From the NCBI GenBank assembly GCA_951217055.1, contig OX578277.1, forward strand, positions 101,931,511 to 101,995,510: a DNA stretch of 64,000 bases. Direction: 5' to 3'. Source of the DNA: Gerris lacustris. Taxonomy: Eukaryota > Arthropoda > Insecta > Hemiptera > Gerridae. The notes under the pieces are model-generated. The model made no database searches. It was given only the letters and a program-made list of their open reading frames with translations, and had not been told where the DNA came from. Below are positions 22,641 to 32,078 of this stretch, in pieces. Numbering within the stretch: the stretch's first letter is position 1; the number at the start of each line of letters is the position of its first letter. Position numbers and translations under genes: made by a program.

Positions 22641-23395
22641 AAATAATTGATCCGAGACAACTCAGACTATCTCTCTCATATAATCTCGGTCCCAGATCCC
22701 AGAAAACATAAAATAAATTGTTATCTATACAGAAGGATAAGCGGGTCGATCAGCTGATAGCTGTGACTGTGAACCCACCTTTAGGAACCTACCTATAGAA
22801 CGATCCAAAAGAGGACTCCCGTAAACTCCAATCACCCTTTTAAACTATAAACTCATCATGCTATTAATTTGCTTAATATTAAATATTTATCGCATTAAGC
22901 TCACTTCAATGATAAAGCCACGCGATGCCTAGTTAATATAATATTTAAAATATTTTTAACAGGTGGTTTTTTACTTTTTGTTTTCGATTTTCAACAAAAT
23001 CAGATTCTATTTTCATCAATAACTCGAAAACTAGATTTTTCCCCGCAAAATGGTTTATATCGATACATTTTAGATTTTTTTAATCAAAATCATCGGAACC
23101 GATTTCGAGAGATAATTATTTTCACGTTTTTTTTTTTTTTTTTTCGAGCTAGAAATAATTTCTTAATTTCACCATGGGGTATATTTCTAAACATGAATGC
23201 TAAAAATCGTCAAAATCAGCCCAGTAGTTTAGGCTCCGCACGTTTGCATAGACAACAGATGACAGACTGACTTAAAAAAAAAAAACAAAAAAAACAAAAC
23301 TTTTTGGAATCAGGGGACGTCAAAACGTGTACATCCATCAAAATCTTCGCTCCATCACAATACTTTCTCTTTGTATGAGAAAGCAAAAATAAAAA
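22641..23395. repeat. Family D copy
   Basis: Begins with GATCCGAGACAACTCAGACT and a CTCTCATATAA word and ends with TCAAAACGTGTACATCCATC and CTTTGTATGAGAAAGC. The 24385-24805 copy has the same order. A T run interrupts it at 23131-23144 and a family C-type end (GATAAAGCCACGCGATGCCTA, 22910) is embedded. Confidence 0.5.
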
Positions 23396-23599
23396 TAATT
23401 GTTCTTAATTAATTTTATTATTCACGATCTCTTCATTAGAAATATTATGGTGAAGAGCTGATAGAGGCAGTTTAATGTTCCTAATAGGTTAGTTATCTGG
23501 TGAAACTGAAATAATTAGAATAAGGTGATTTGCTTGAACACTAAAAAGTATTTGTATGAACACTAGAAGCACTTAATATATTAGGTAAAGATAAAAATA

Positions 23600-23705
23600 A
23601 CAAATATTTTAATTTAAATCAAATTATAATTATTATTAACAAAGGGAGACAGACAGAGAAAAATAGACTCCAGCGCCGGGACTTCAACCACGTGCCTTTA
23701 TATAT
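23600..23705 (-). mobile_element. Family S tRNA-like repeat, truncated
   Basis: Minus-strand B-box-like part GTCCCGGCGCTGGAGTCTAT followed by the conserved tail (TTTTTCTCTGTCTGTCTCCC, then a TTAATAATAATTATAATTTG block). The A-box half is missing. Confidence 0.6.
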
Positions 23706-24254
23706 ATTACGTAAAAGTAAAAATAACTGGTGTTAAAAATAAATTGAAGATATATTAAAAATTATTAATAGCATTCTGCCACTTTGTTTTAATCATAAAA
23801 ATTTATTTCCGTATAAAACCAATCAACTAAATAAAAACATATTAATTCATTCTACCCCCCAAAACATTCCAATCCTATAACACAAAAAACCAATCAAAAG
23901 TGAAAATTGCGACAAACATGTTTGCTAATACGGGACATTGTCAGGTTCTGTTTTGTTCGGATTCACTCAGGTCGACGTGTCAAATGAATTAATCAAGGCT
24001 TGGTAAACGGCAAATATTGATGTATTTAACTAATTGTTTATTCAAAAGCTCGGAGGCCGGGTGATTATGTGATCACTGAGTAAGCTATTGATCGTTTCAA
24101 TGCCAACGTAACAATACATTTCATAATTGATCCCCCAAACAAGAACAGTCAATCTCAATATTGTTTGATTAAGTATTACGTAAATGAATCTATTTATCAC
24201 GAAGGATTTAAAAAAAAATAAAATAAATAGCATTTAAATAAAGGGATATTATCG

Positions 24255-24360
24255 ATAATTAGTAAGTCAGCATAATTATAACTGGAGAGGTTGGTAGAAA
24301 GTAACACAGCAATATTGTCACCTCAATTTATATTATAACTCACAAACGCATTTCGCTCGT
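24255..24360 (-). repeat. Family H end, inverted partner of 25775-25890
   Basis: ATAATTATAACTGGAGAGGT, AGTAACACAGCAATATTGTC and AACTCACAAACGC are the inverse of sequence at 25795-25890. The pair is separated by about 1.4 kb. It is either one element's two ends or two opposed copies. Confidence 0.55.
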
Positions 24361-24384
24361 TCCACACTTGTGCCAAAAAAATAA

Positions 24385-24805
24385 AAATCGGTCCGAGACA
24401 ACTCAGACAAACTTTCTCATATACGAGTTCATAATTATTTAGCCAGTGTTTTCCATTTATTAGTTTTCTTATGTACATTTAATTATTAGTGAAAATTTTA
24501 TCAAAATTTATCAAAAAAATAACATCTCTTGGGCGGGGAATCTAATCTCTAGCGCCCCCAAATTTGGAGCTAAATTTTTTTTCTCGATTTCACCTCGGGT
24601 TTTTCTGAACATGTATGCCAAATTTCGTCAAAATCGGCCCAATAGTTTAGGCTCCAGGCGTCTGCACAGACAGACATTTCTTAAAAAAACAAAAAAAACG
24701 GTTTTTTGGACTCAGGGGACCTCAAAACGTGTAAATCCATCAATATCTCAAAATCGAATTTTCGCGCCATCACAATACGTTCTCTTTATATGAGAAAGTA
24801 AAAAA
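24385..24805. repeat. Family D copy
   Basis: Starts CGGTCCGAGACAACTCAGAC and ends with GGACCTCAAAACGTGTAAAT and CTTTATATGAGAAAG; it contains AAATTTCGTCAAAATCGGCC and CACAGACAGAC. The predicted 60-residue frame inside is incidental. Confidence 0.55.
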
Positions 24806-25229
24806 TTGGACCTCTTGAAAATTCAAAGAGCTATCCAAGATACAAATATAGCATGTTTTAATGAAAAATCTAATCTTAACTACTCTGCTCTTGAAAAAAA
24901 AATAAAAAAAGTTTTTTTTTAAATAATGTCTGGTAGTAGTGAGATATTTTATTTATAGTAATATAAGGAATTGTTGTTTAGCTATAAGTAGGTGAAAAAC
25001 AATAGTACATTACGCGTCGAGTGCGGAAAGTAGCATTTTGCATGCGAGTGCGGAGTTTGCACCCGAGCGACAGCGAGGGTAGTAAAACCACACGAGCAAT
25101 GCAAAATGCCGTTTTCGCACGAGTTGCGTACCGTACTTTATCTACGATTGTTAGATTTAAATAATAAATACAGAAAAAAATAAACTTGCTATATGTAAGT
25201 TCGTATCTCTTCTCTTGATACAGATGGCA

Positions 25230-25319
25230 TTAATCTTGAGTTGTATATTTTGCCGAATTAATTATTTCTGGAGGAGTATTATTCTCTACATTTTCGTCAA
25301 AGTCACTTGATTCATTCAT
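25230..25319 (-). pseudogene. Conserved mini-ORF in Crypton-like copy
   Basis: Starts ATGAATGAATCAAGT and encodes 29 residues beginning MNESSDFDENVENNTPPEII. The first 22 residues nearly match the frames at 26438 and 31752. A one-base change or indel after ACTCAAGA gives TAA. Downstream, out of frame, the strand still has ERYELTY-like coding remains. Confidence 0.45.
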
Positions 25320-25417
25320 TGTTTTTCACTTAAAACTCGATATAAACAGTTACTTTAGTAAAAGAATAGCAAATTAGTTATGTTAAATGTAAACAAACTC
25401 GCTAATTGTGCGTAAAG

Positions 25418-25473
25418 CTGAAGAATTCCTCTTCTTTACCGCGCTAGCGTGGTAAAGAAGAGGAATTCTTCAG
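25418..25473. repeat. 56-bp perfect-arm hairpin
   Basis: CTGAAGAATTCCTCTTCTTT then ACC faces its exact complement around GCGCTAGCGT. In the copy at 26320 only one half is present, followed by CGATTAGCGAG, so this copy has an added inverted segment. Confidence 0.85.
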
Positions 25474-25588
25474 AACTATGAGACGCGCATGCGTGATGAA
25501 TACAAGTACGTAAATAATCACTTTCTACGCATCTAAACAGAGATATAATGTTTATATTTCGTATCAATCGTAGATAAAAATGTTTTAC

Positions 25589-25702
25589 CTGAACCTTCCT
25601 TACCTTTACTGGGTTCCGCCTTGGATCTCAACTCCATATCCCGTAACTTGTTGTTTCCGTAATCCTTCAACCCACACAGCCCTAGTCTACTTCCTTCTTG
25701 TA
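25589..25702 (-). CDS. Candidate internal exon, 114 bp, phase 1-1
   Basis: Minus strand, acceptor ACTATCAG, donor TTCAG then GTAAAA. The frame encodes QEGSRLGLCGLKDYGNNKLR followed by DMELRSKAEPSKGKEGS. A longer variant using the acceptor TACTAAG at 25740 would add VTILTNVCDKLSV upstream but is not in phase with the exon at 25957. The length is a multiple of three, so skipping would keep the frame. GC-rich third positions stand out from the introns. It lies between the inverted Crypton-like copies. Family not recognised. Confidence 0.5.
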
Positions 25703-25774
25703 CTGATAGTTTGTCGCAAACATTTGTTAAAATAGTTACCTTAGTACAAAATTTACTCTTACAAAGTTAACACT

Positions 25775-25890
25775 CTCACTGAAGATTATATTATAATACG
25801 TCGAAACGCGTTTGTGAGTTTTAATGGAAAAAATTGATGGTGTCAATATTGGTGTGTTACTTTTTATTAACCTCTCTAGTCATAATTATG
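25775..25890 (+). repeat. Family H end
   Basis: CTGAAGATTATATTATAATA, CGTCGAAACGCG and TTTGTGAGTTTTAATGG lie in the short intron between the two candidate exons. Inverted partner at 24255-24360. Confidence 0.55.
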
Positions 25891-25956
25891 AAGTGCTACC
25901 ACAAAATCTCACTCACAACCAATTATTAGTATGTAAGCATATGAAGAGATACTTAC

Positions 25957-26022
25957 TGTTGGTACTTGCTGGATCTGAGCTTCCGCTCATTTCAGTAAAT
26001 TCGGGGAAATTATGTTCATTAC
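25957..26022 (-). CDS. Candidate internal exon, 66 bp, phase 1-1
   Basis: Minus strand, acceptor TTCTTTTTGAGCAG with a good pyrimidine tract, and a strong donor, ACA then GTAAGTATC. It encodes NEHNFPEFTEMSGSSDPAST and N, then one base of a shared codon. Both borders are phase 1 and the length is a multiple of three. Only short; support is the two consensus splice sites, phase agreement with the next exon and similar Ser-rich composition. Confidence 0.45.
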
Positions 26023-26202
26023 CTGCTCAAAAAGAACTTTAATTTGATCATACATCATGACACGACTTGAATACCCTTAATTTTGGTTTTTTCAGTTATT
26101 TGTGGCGGCCACTTTAAAAATAATGGCATAATATGTATATTTTCTTTCTCCACTTATCAAAAGCTATGAAATGATATACAACATGTAACATATAAGCATT
26201 AA

Positions 26203-26612
26203 ATTGTTTTTATCTATGATTGATACGAAATATAAACATTGTATCTCTGTTTAGATGCGTAGAAAGTGATTATTTACGTACTTGCATTCATTGCGCATGC
26301 GCGTCTCATAGTTCTGAAGAATTCCTCTTCTTTACCACGCTAGCGCGATTAGCGAGTTTGTTTACATTTAACAAAACTAATTTGCTGTTCTTTTATTAAA
26401 GTAATAACTGTTTATATCCAGATTTTAGTGAAAAACAATGAGTGAATCAAGTGACTTTGACGAAAATGTGGAGAATAATACTCCTCCAGAAATAATAAAT
26501 TCGGCAAAAAATACAACTCAAGAATTAATGCCATCTTTATCAAGAGAGAGGATACGAACTTACATACAGCAAGTTTATTTTTTGCTACTTTCCGCACTCG
26601 GCGCGTAATATA
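26203..26612 (+). mobile_element. Crypton-like derivative, right inverted copy
   Basis: Opens with TGATTGATACGAAATATAAA and ends TTTCCGCACTCGGCGCG then TAATA, the inverse of the left copy at 25008-25582. Similarity by eye is high over about 400 bp. It lacks the CACCCGAGCGACAGCGAGGG segment of the other two copies, so it has an internal deletion near its 3' end. Confidence 0.6.
26438..26608 (+). pseudogene. Mini-ORF, N-terminus of a tyrosine-recombinase-like protein
   Basis: ATG with AAAAACAATGA context opens a 56-codon frame: MSESSDFDENVENNTPPEII, NSAKNTTQELMPSLSRERI, RTYIQQVY and onward to TAA inside the element end. Insect Crypton-like/phage-integrase-like proteins, as I remember them, begin with an acidic Ser/Glu/Asp leader followed by a KERYELTYRKFIDW-type segment; the copy at 31752 retains EKYELTYRKFID in another frame. 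This copy has a frameshift at RERIRTY. A database comparison is needed to confirm. Confidence 0.45.
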
Positions 26613-27340
26613 CTATTAAACAACGTTATTTACATAATTCCGCAAAAATGAAAGAAATATAATAATAGTTACATATTCTTTTACTACTCTTCAAGACCAT
26701 TAAAACGATATATAACATATTACGGTCACTAAAATATTATTAAAGAATAAACTTTATTTCTTAGAACTTTACCGTCGGCTTGACATGAAATTTGGACGGA
26801 CAGATATTAGTAATGTCTAAAACGTGTAAAATCTTTGGAATCTCAAAACGGAAAATTGTACTCGATTCACATGTCGTGTTCCACTCTATTGCGAGAAAGT
26901 TACAAAATCGAATTAGTACAATACACACACGGTCTGCAGGTTTAGTCGCCACTTATGTTTAATAAGGATTTGCCATTCTTTTTATAGTCACTATGAATAT
27001 AAAATGTATTATGAATTTGTGGAACACGAATACGTATTATTTTTATGTTACATGGAAATGTGTAAATATTAATAATAACGGAAAATCGTTTTAGAAAGAT
27101 TAATTAAATAATTTATTTTTACCTATTTAATATTTTTAAACGAACGTAGTATGTAGTAGTAGTATATTAAGGTCCTAGTACAGGTACTAAACGGGTAGGA
27201 CGAACCACTTGTTCGAACCTAGTAATTAGGCCCATTTACTAGGCCTTTAAGCCCATTTTACTAGCCCCGTGGTAGAGAATTCCAGCCACTTCACACATCA
27301 TACCTCTGTAAATGTACCACCGAAGCGAGTATGATGTGAT
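26613..27340. other. Non-coding stretch
   Basis: 26645-26745 resembles one unit of the 59010-59520 tandem repeat (CTCTTCAAGACCATTAAAA, ATGTATAACATRTY type). A 63-residue minus-strand frame (26761-26952) is not recognised and has no splice support. Confidence 0.35.
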
Positions 27341-27475
27341 CATCATTAGTGAGCTATATAAATCAGAGCATCACGGCGAGGGATCGAACCCACGACCTCA
27401 TGCCGCCCTTGATTCATTGATGGACGGGCAGACGTGGCAAATAATTTTATCCACACGGCCACGCCGGCTCTAAAT
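27341..27475 (-). mobile_element. tRNA-derived SINE
   Basis: Minus strand: GCCGGCGTGGCCGTGTGGAT (A-box-like), a divergent middle, GGCGGCATGAGGTCGTGGG and TTCGATCCCTCGCCGTGATG (B-box GGTTCGATCCC). The spacing between the boxes (about 65 bp) is longer than in a normal tRNA, which favours a SINE. Overlapping frames are spurious. Confidence 0.6.
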
Positions 27476-28278
27476 TTAAATGATCGTAGTGAGTTCTTTC
27501 TTTGTCTAACGATAACTGGAGTAAAAATTGAACGAAATTTGGCAGAGAGATGCATCTTATCAATTGTAAAAACATTGTTTTTTTTTGGAAACTTTTCACT
27601 TAATATTTTAAAGATGGCTAACGACTAAAAAAAAGTTGACACCGTGACATAATTTTAAAGGATTTGAAGAGTGGAAAAAGAATGTAGACATAACTATTCT
27701 CAATTTTTTTATTCGGTATTTTGGAAAAACATTTTATACTACAAATAATTGTAAAAAATCATTTCTGATAGAATATATGTAAGTTTTACCCCGAAAATTG
27801 TTTTTTAATTGCCGGTAAATGACCAAAATGACAATTTTTCAACACGAGCTCTTAATGCTGTTTAAGTTATTCTATAATTTCTAATCAATTGATTCTGGTA
27901 TAGTAATTGATAGGATTTTCATTGATAAGATTCCTGGTGTGATTGATGCTGGTGATACTGGTGATACTGGTGAAAGCATGTCGATAGAAGGAGTAAAGAT
28001 TTTCATTAAACTCAGCTGTACGAGGAAGAGAGACATGTAGAATAATTTATTAGTCTAATAAAATAGACATCACCGATAATATATCACTCTGGGAAGCGAG
28101 AGAACGCATCATTTCCTATCGTATACAGCCTTTCAACAAAGCTAATAAATATCCTTACATCAGGCTATCAAATAAAACCTTATTTTATTATTATCTGCGT
28201 TACCCTTTCTCATGTACATGTCGTTTTCTTATAAAAAGGTGTAAAACATTTTTATTTTAAATCCAATACAAACTGATG
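27476..28278. other. Non-coding stretch
   Basis: Small GCTGGTGATACTGGTGATAC repeats at 27943-27975. No gene or element recognised. Confidence 0.35.
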
Positions 28279-28280
28279 TA

Positions 28281-28988
28281 AAGCCGGCCTTACACCTTGC
28301 GATTTGTCGGTACAATCTGAAGGAAAATAAATCGCACGATATATCGTTGCAACCTGGGAGCGTTTACACCACACCGATTTCTACCCCAATCTCTGACCCA
28401 ATCTTCCTTAATAGACGAGCTACAGTGTTGCCACTAAATTAATTTATTTATGATTATTTTAAGACCTAATATTTTCTGTAATATTTTTATTTATCTTTTA
28501 TCTTTTTACTGCATTCTTTTTATAAATATAATCTATTATGAGTATTAATAAACCTTATTTTAGTAATACTCATTTATTTTATAAATTATTATTTATTTTA
28601 TACCCTATTTTATAAATTCGTAATATTTTTAAGGTAAAATGCTCAAATAATTTAGGTTTAAGATTATATATAAAACAAAAAAAAGTTTTTTTATTTGTAG
28701 CGGGGAATGTGGCCGCGGCTTAGCCTGAAACAAATCCTCAGCAAACCAATTTTTGCTGCCTAGGCATTAAATTTAGTAAAATATATGTAGTGGAAGGAAG
28801 GAAGAGATCGGGGTTGGCCCGCAGGTTGTACAACCTCCCTTTACACGCACCGACTTGTCATCACCGATCTCACAGATTGAATAGGTTTTGCTTCGATCTA
28901 CAACCCAACCCCAACCCCGACATCGTTATACAATTTCCATTTACACCTTACAATATATCCGAAAAATTGCAAGGTGTAAGGCCGGCTT
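28281..28988. mobile_element. PIF/Harbinger-type MITE with AAGCCGGCC ends
   Basis: Ends AAGCCGGCCTTACACCTTGC and the exact inverse GCAAGGTGTAAGGCCGGCTT, flanked by TA on both sides (or TWA if one base is moved). Interior is 0.7 kb, AT-rich in the middle and GC-richer near the ends, with ACACC/GGTGT words near both ends. A 95-residue frame (28790-29077) crosses the right border and is not a gene. Confidence 0.7.
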
Positions 28989-29294
28989 TAGATTTAGAAT
29001 TAGGTATTTTTATTTACTCGAGTAAGCTTTTATTTATTTATTTTTACATCCTCAAAAACACTTCACACAAAAAGTAAAATTATTGTGATAGGAAAATAAT
29101 ATTGTAAGTTTTTTTGTTTTTTTTTTCATGGAAGGGGGGCTAGAATTTTTTCAAAAATATTTTTCTGAGGCCATTCTTGATCCCACAGATGAGATTTGCA
29201 ACTCTAATTTTAGAAATTAGAAAAAAACAGTACTGCGCCATTCGGAGCAAAAGGGGGCGGTTTGCCTGGCAAACCACCAATCCTTAAAGGGTTA

Positions 29295-29454
29295 AGCCTC
29301 GTCCAGACAGCCGAACCGAACAGAGGAAACGATCCGAGCATTGGTCTCTGCGCATGCCCAGTCTGAGATACGCATGCGCACTTTAGACTGGGCATGCGCA
29401 GAGAACAATAATCGGCTCGTTTCCTCTGTTCGGTTCGGCAGTCTGGACGTGGCT
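29295..29454. mobile_element. PIF/Harbinger-type palindromic MITE, copy 2
   Basis: 160 bp with ends AGCCTCGTCCAGACAGCCGA and the inverse of AGCCACGTCCAGACTGCCGA. TTA flanks both sides (29292-29294 and 29455-29457). Interior arms GAACAGAGGAAACG and TCTGCGCATGCCCAGTCT are inverted. Same family as 1479-1640. Confidence 0.85.
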
Positions 29455-29504
29455 TTAAACAGAAAGATTTCCAACTCCCCTCTTTATCTACCTGTGTTAA
29501 GACT

Positions 29505-29822
29505 ACTACCGCTGGTCGAGCTATTTGGCGGTTAAAATTGTAACTATATCTTTTACACCCTTAAAATGATTTCGAGCTTCTTAATTCAAAGAAATAAATT
29601 AATATGTCAGTTTGCTAGATTCGAACCCGAGATCTCTTGCACTCGAAGCAATCGCGATTCTCTTACCGTCACCGTGGCTCTTTTATTTTTCTTTTCTTTA
29701 TTTACAAAATAGTACAAATGTCTGGCAACCAGTATTTGTTCATGTCTTATAATTCGAGGAATGTCAAAAGATCATAAGTAGTTTACAATTTTAACCACCA
29801 AACAGCTCGACCAGCGCAAGTG
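29505..29822. mobile_element. Palindromic element carrying a tRNA-like segment
   Basis: Inverted ends at 29509-29551 and 29780-29819 (CGCTGGTCGAGCTATTTGGC, TTAAAATTGTAAC). Between them, minus strand 29600-29690, are an A-box-like TGACGGTAAGAG, a stem-loop TTGC-TTCGAG-TGCAA and the B-box GGTTCGAATC. Conserved ends make an independent tRNA gene unlikely. Confidence 0.55.
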
Positions 29823-29869
29823 GCCTTACACCTCTAGAATACTGAAGTTGGATACCCCTGGTTGAAACT

Positions 29870-30122
29870 TATAAAGGACGAACAATGAGCTAATAATTAT
29901 GACCTACCATACAAATTTAATTAAAAACGGACGTGTAGTTTATATGATATGTTGGTTCGCAAAAATTGAGCGACAGACAGACAGAAACGGTATCAAAAAT
30001 ATTCCCTTGTGTCTGAATCGGATTTCTGTCTCGGAATTTTTGAAATCGGAGACATAGAATATGGTCGTTCTTCAGAACGACCACATAGCTATCGTTACCT
30101 TCGATAGGGTTGGAAGCGAGAA
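29870..30122 (+). repeat. Family A copy, 3' half
   Basis: GGACGAACAATGAGCTAATA, TATGACCTACCATACAAAT, GACAGACAGACAG and CACATAGCTATCGTTACCTT then CGATAGGGTTGGAAGC. The 5' half is missing. Confidence 0.5.
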
Positions 30123-30743
30123 TTGATACAAAATGATTTAAATTTAATTGAACAAGGGTATTTGATTAAGAATGAAGAAGTTAAAAATTAAGGAGGAATT
30201 CTTCCACTGCAACTCACTCAGTCATTAAAGCAATAGGGGCTAAACTCAGTTATCCGTGTTCGTTTTTCCAGCGATAGAGTACTTTTTTTTATAGGCCTCT
30301 CAATCTTATTCTTTTAAGACTATTTAATAATGGAGTTACTTTTCATTCTTGTTCGCCTCAGTAAAATTGTTAGTGGCAAATCTTCGGGCTGTTAAATTTA
30401 CATTTTAATGACTACAGAGATACTTGCTACAATGCGGGAAGTCGTTTGGTAGGAAACGACTTCTCTATTGAACAAGGGACGTTTTATTACCGACCCATAA
30501 ACTTCTCACCTTTTGGTCTAAAACCGTGATAGAATAGAACTTATTACTTGTTGTTAATCAATTTTAAATTGTCTAGATACATTCATAACATTTAAATACT
30601 ATGAGAAATTAACTGACTAGAGACATTGCATTCTCCCATTTTTTTAAATGATCACGAAATGGTTAAATAGCTTTAATATATAAAAGGACAAATCTTTGAG
30701 TTGAGTTGCATAATACGAACGGTATGCGTTTACCAGTTGCGTT
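30123..30743. other. Non-coding stretch
   Basis: Small palindrome GGAAGTCGTTTGGTAGGAAA / CGACTTC at 30438-30462. No gene recognised. Confidence 0.35.
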
Positions 30744-30968
30744 GCCAGGTGTTAGGGGAAAAGATTAGGGTGGAGAAAGTGAACGTTTACTATGCAGAAC
30801 CCTACAAGCCAGGTGTTAGGGGAAAAGATTAGGGTGGAGAAAGTGAACGTTTACCATGCAGAACCCTACAAGCCAGGTGTTAGGGGAAAAGATTAGGGTG
30901 GAGAAAGTGAACGTTTACCATGCAGAACCCTACAAGCTAGATGTAAGGGGAAAAGACCAGGGAAGGTA
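30744..30968. repeat. 64-bp tandem repeat, about 3.5 copies
   Basis: Unit starts GCCAGGTGTTAGGGGAAAAG, continues ATTAGGGTGGAGAAAGTGAA and ends GCAGAACCCTACAA. Copies start at 30744, 30808 and 30872 with one or two differences; the last is partial and diverged. It abuts the family A element that starts at 30985. Confidence 0.9.
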
Positions 30969-30984
30969 AAGTAACTAGTCCGCC

Positions 30985-31335
30985 AATTAGTGTGGCACAT
31001 AGCTTTCTCGCGTCCCATTTTTCCTTATCCTCATGCGCACAAACATACATTTATTTATACCTATATCTTTAAAAGTACTCATCTGATTTTTATGAAATTT
31101 GGATGGTTTGTCGAAAGTAACTACCAAATAGCCCCGGATTAATTTCAACTGTCTGTGCTCTTTAAATTTTGCTGAATATTTACTTAAATTCATGTAAAAA
31201 ATCAAAACAATTATAACAAATTTAAAATGGGGGGGGGGGGGATTAAATAAATTAGACAATAATAGGTTATAAAAGCATAAAATCACTGAACCATACGAAC
31301 GAGGAAGCGAGGAAGCTATGTGCCACAATAATTTG
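30985..31335. mobile_element. Family A short element with inverted ends
   Basis: Left end CCAATTAGTGTGGCACATAG and right end GGAAGCTATGTGCCACAATA are inverted copies, about 350 bp apart. Inside are CACCTATATCTTTAAAAGTA, CATCTGATTTTTATGAAATT and a 13-G run. This is the clearest end-to-end copy of the family; a 132-residue minus-strand frame over it is spurious. TSD not clear. Confidence 0.65.
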
Positions 31336-31544
31336 CAGAATAATAATGAAAAGTGGAACATGTTATAACTCTCTATAGAAATCAATTATTAATTATAATT
31401 AATAATGATAATTAATGTTTCAATTAATTTAATTAATGAACAGTGTTTATAAAGAGATTTTTTTTTATAAAACTCTCTAGCACGGTGATAACTATCATTG
31501 TATTTTATTGTATTCTTCTAAATAAGTTAGCAGATAATTAATTT
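31336..31544. other. Non-coding stretch with AATTAAT palindromes
   Basis: TAATTATAATTAATAATGAT-type AT palindromes at 31388-31435. Nothing else seen. Confidence 0.3.
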
Positions 31545-32078
31545 GATCTACGATTGATACGAAATATAAACATTATAACTTTGTTTAGATGCGTAGAAAG
31601 CGATACTACTTTACGCAGTTGTATTCATTGCGGTAAGAAAGAAGAATTCTTCCTTAACGCACGATTACCGAGTTTGTTTACATTTAACAAATCTAATTTG
31701 CTGTTTTTTTAATCAAAGTAACTGTTTATATCGAGTGTTTCGTGAAAAATAATGAGTGAATTAAGTGATTATGACGAAAATGAGGAGAATAATACGCCTC
31801 CCAAAATAATTACAAACAAGCACACAACAACATTCGGCACAAATTACAATTAATGTCATCTTTACCAAATGAGAAATACGAACTTACATACAGGAAGTTT
31901 ATTGATTTTTTCTGTATTTATTATTAAAATCGAAGAATCGTAGATAAAGTACGGTACGCAACTCGTGAGAAAACTGCATTTTGCTTTGCTCGTGTGGTTT
32001 TACCACCCTCGCTGTCGCTCGGGTGCAAACTCCGCACTCACAAAATAATACATTACGCACTAGACGCGTAATGCACAA
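31545..32078 (+). mobile_element. Crypton-like derivative, third copy
   Basis: Order as in the copies at 25008 and 26203: TACGATTGATACGAAATATA, TTTAGATGCGTAGAAAGCGA, the mini-ORF, then ATCGTAGATAAAGTACGGTA and CACCCTCGCTGTCGCTCGGG, ending TTACGCACTAGACGCGTAAT. It keeps the 3' block that 26203-26612 lost. Confidence 0.6.
31752..31853 (+). pseudogene. Conserved mini-ORF in Crypton-like copy
   Basis: 33 codons, MSELSDYDENEENNTPPKII then TNKHTTT and a premature TAA. After a frameshift, 31872-31912 reads EKYELTYRKFIDFF, the segment typical of the start of the recombinase-like domain. A decayed N-terminus, not a functional protein. Confidence 0.45.

Larger units (their letters stand above)
25008..25582 (-). 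mobile_element. Crypton-like derivative, left inverted copy
   Basis: Inverted relative to 26203-26612. It carries GCGTCGAGTGCGGAAAGTAG, the CACCCGAGCGACAGCGAGGG block, a short minus-strand frame (25230-25319) and ends at ATATTTCGTATCAATCGTAG, 6 bp before the splice donor of the exon at 25589. Copies at 26203 and 31550 share the same order. Assignment to a Crypton-like (tyrosine recombinase) source rests on the peptide described at 26438. Confidence 0.6.
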
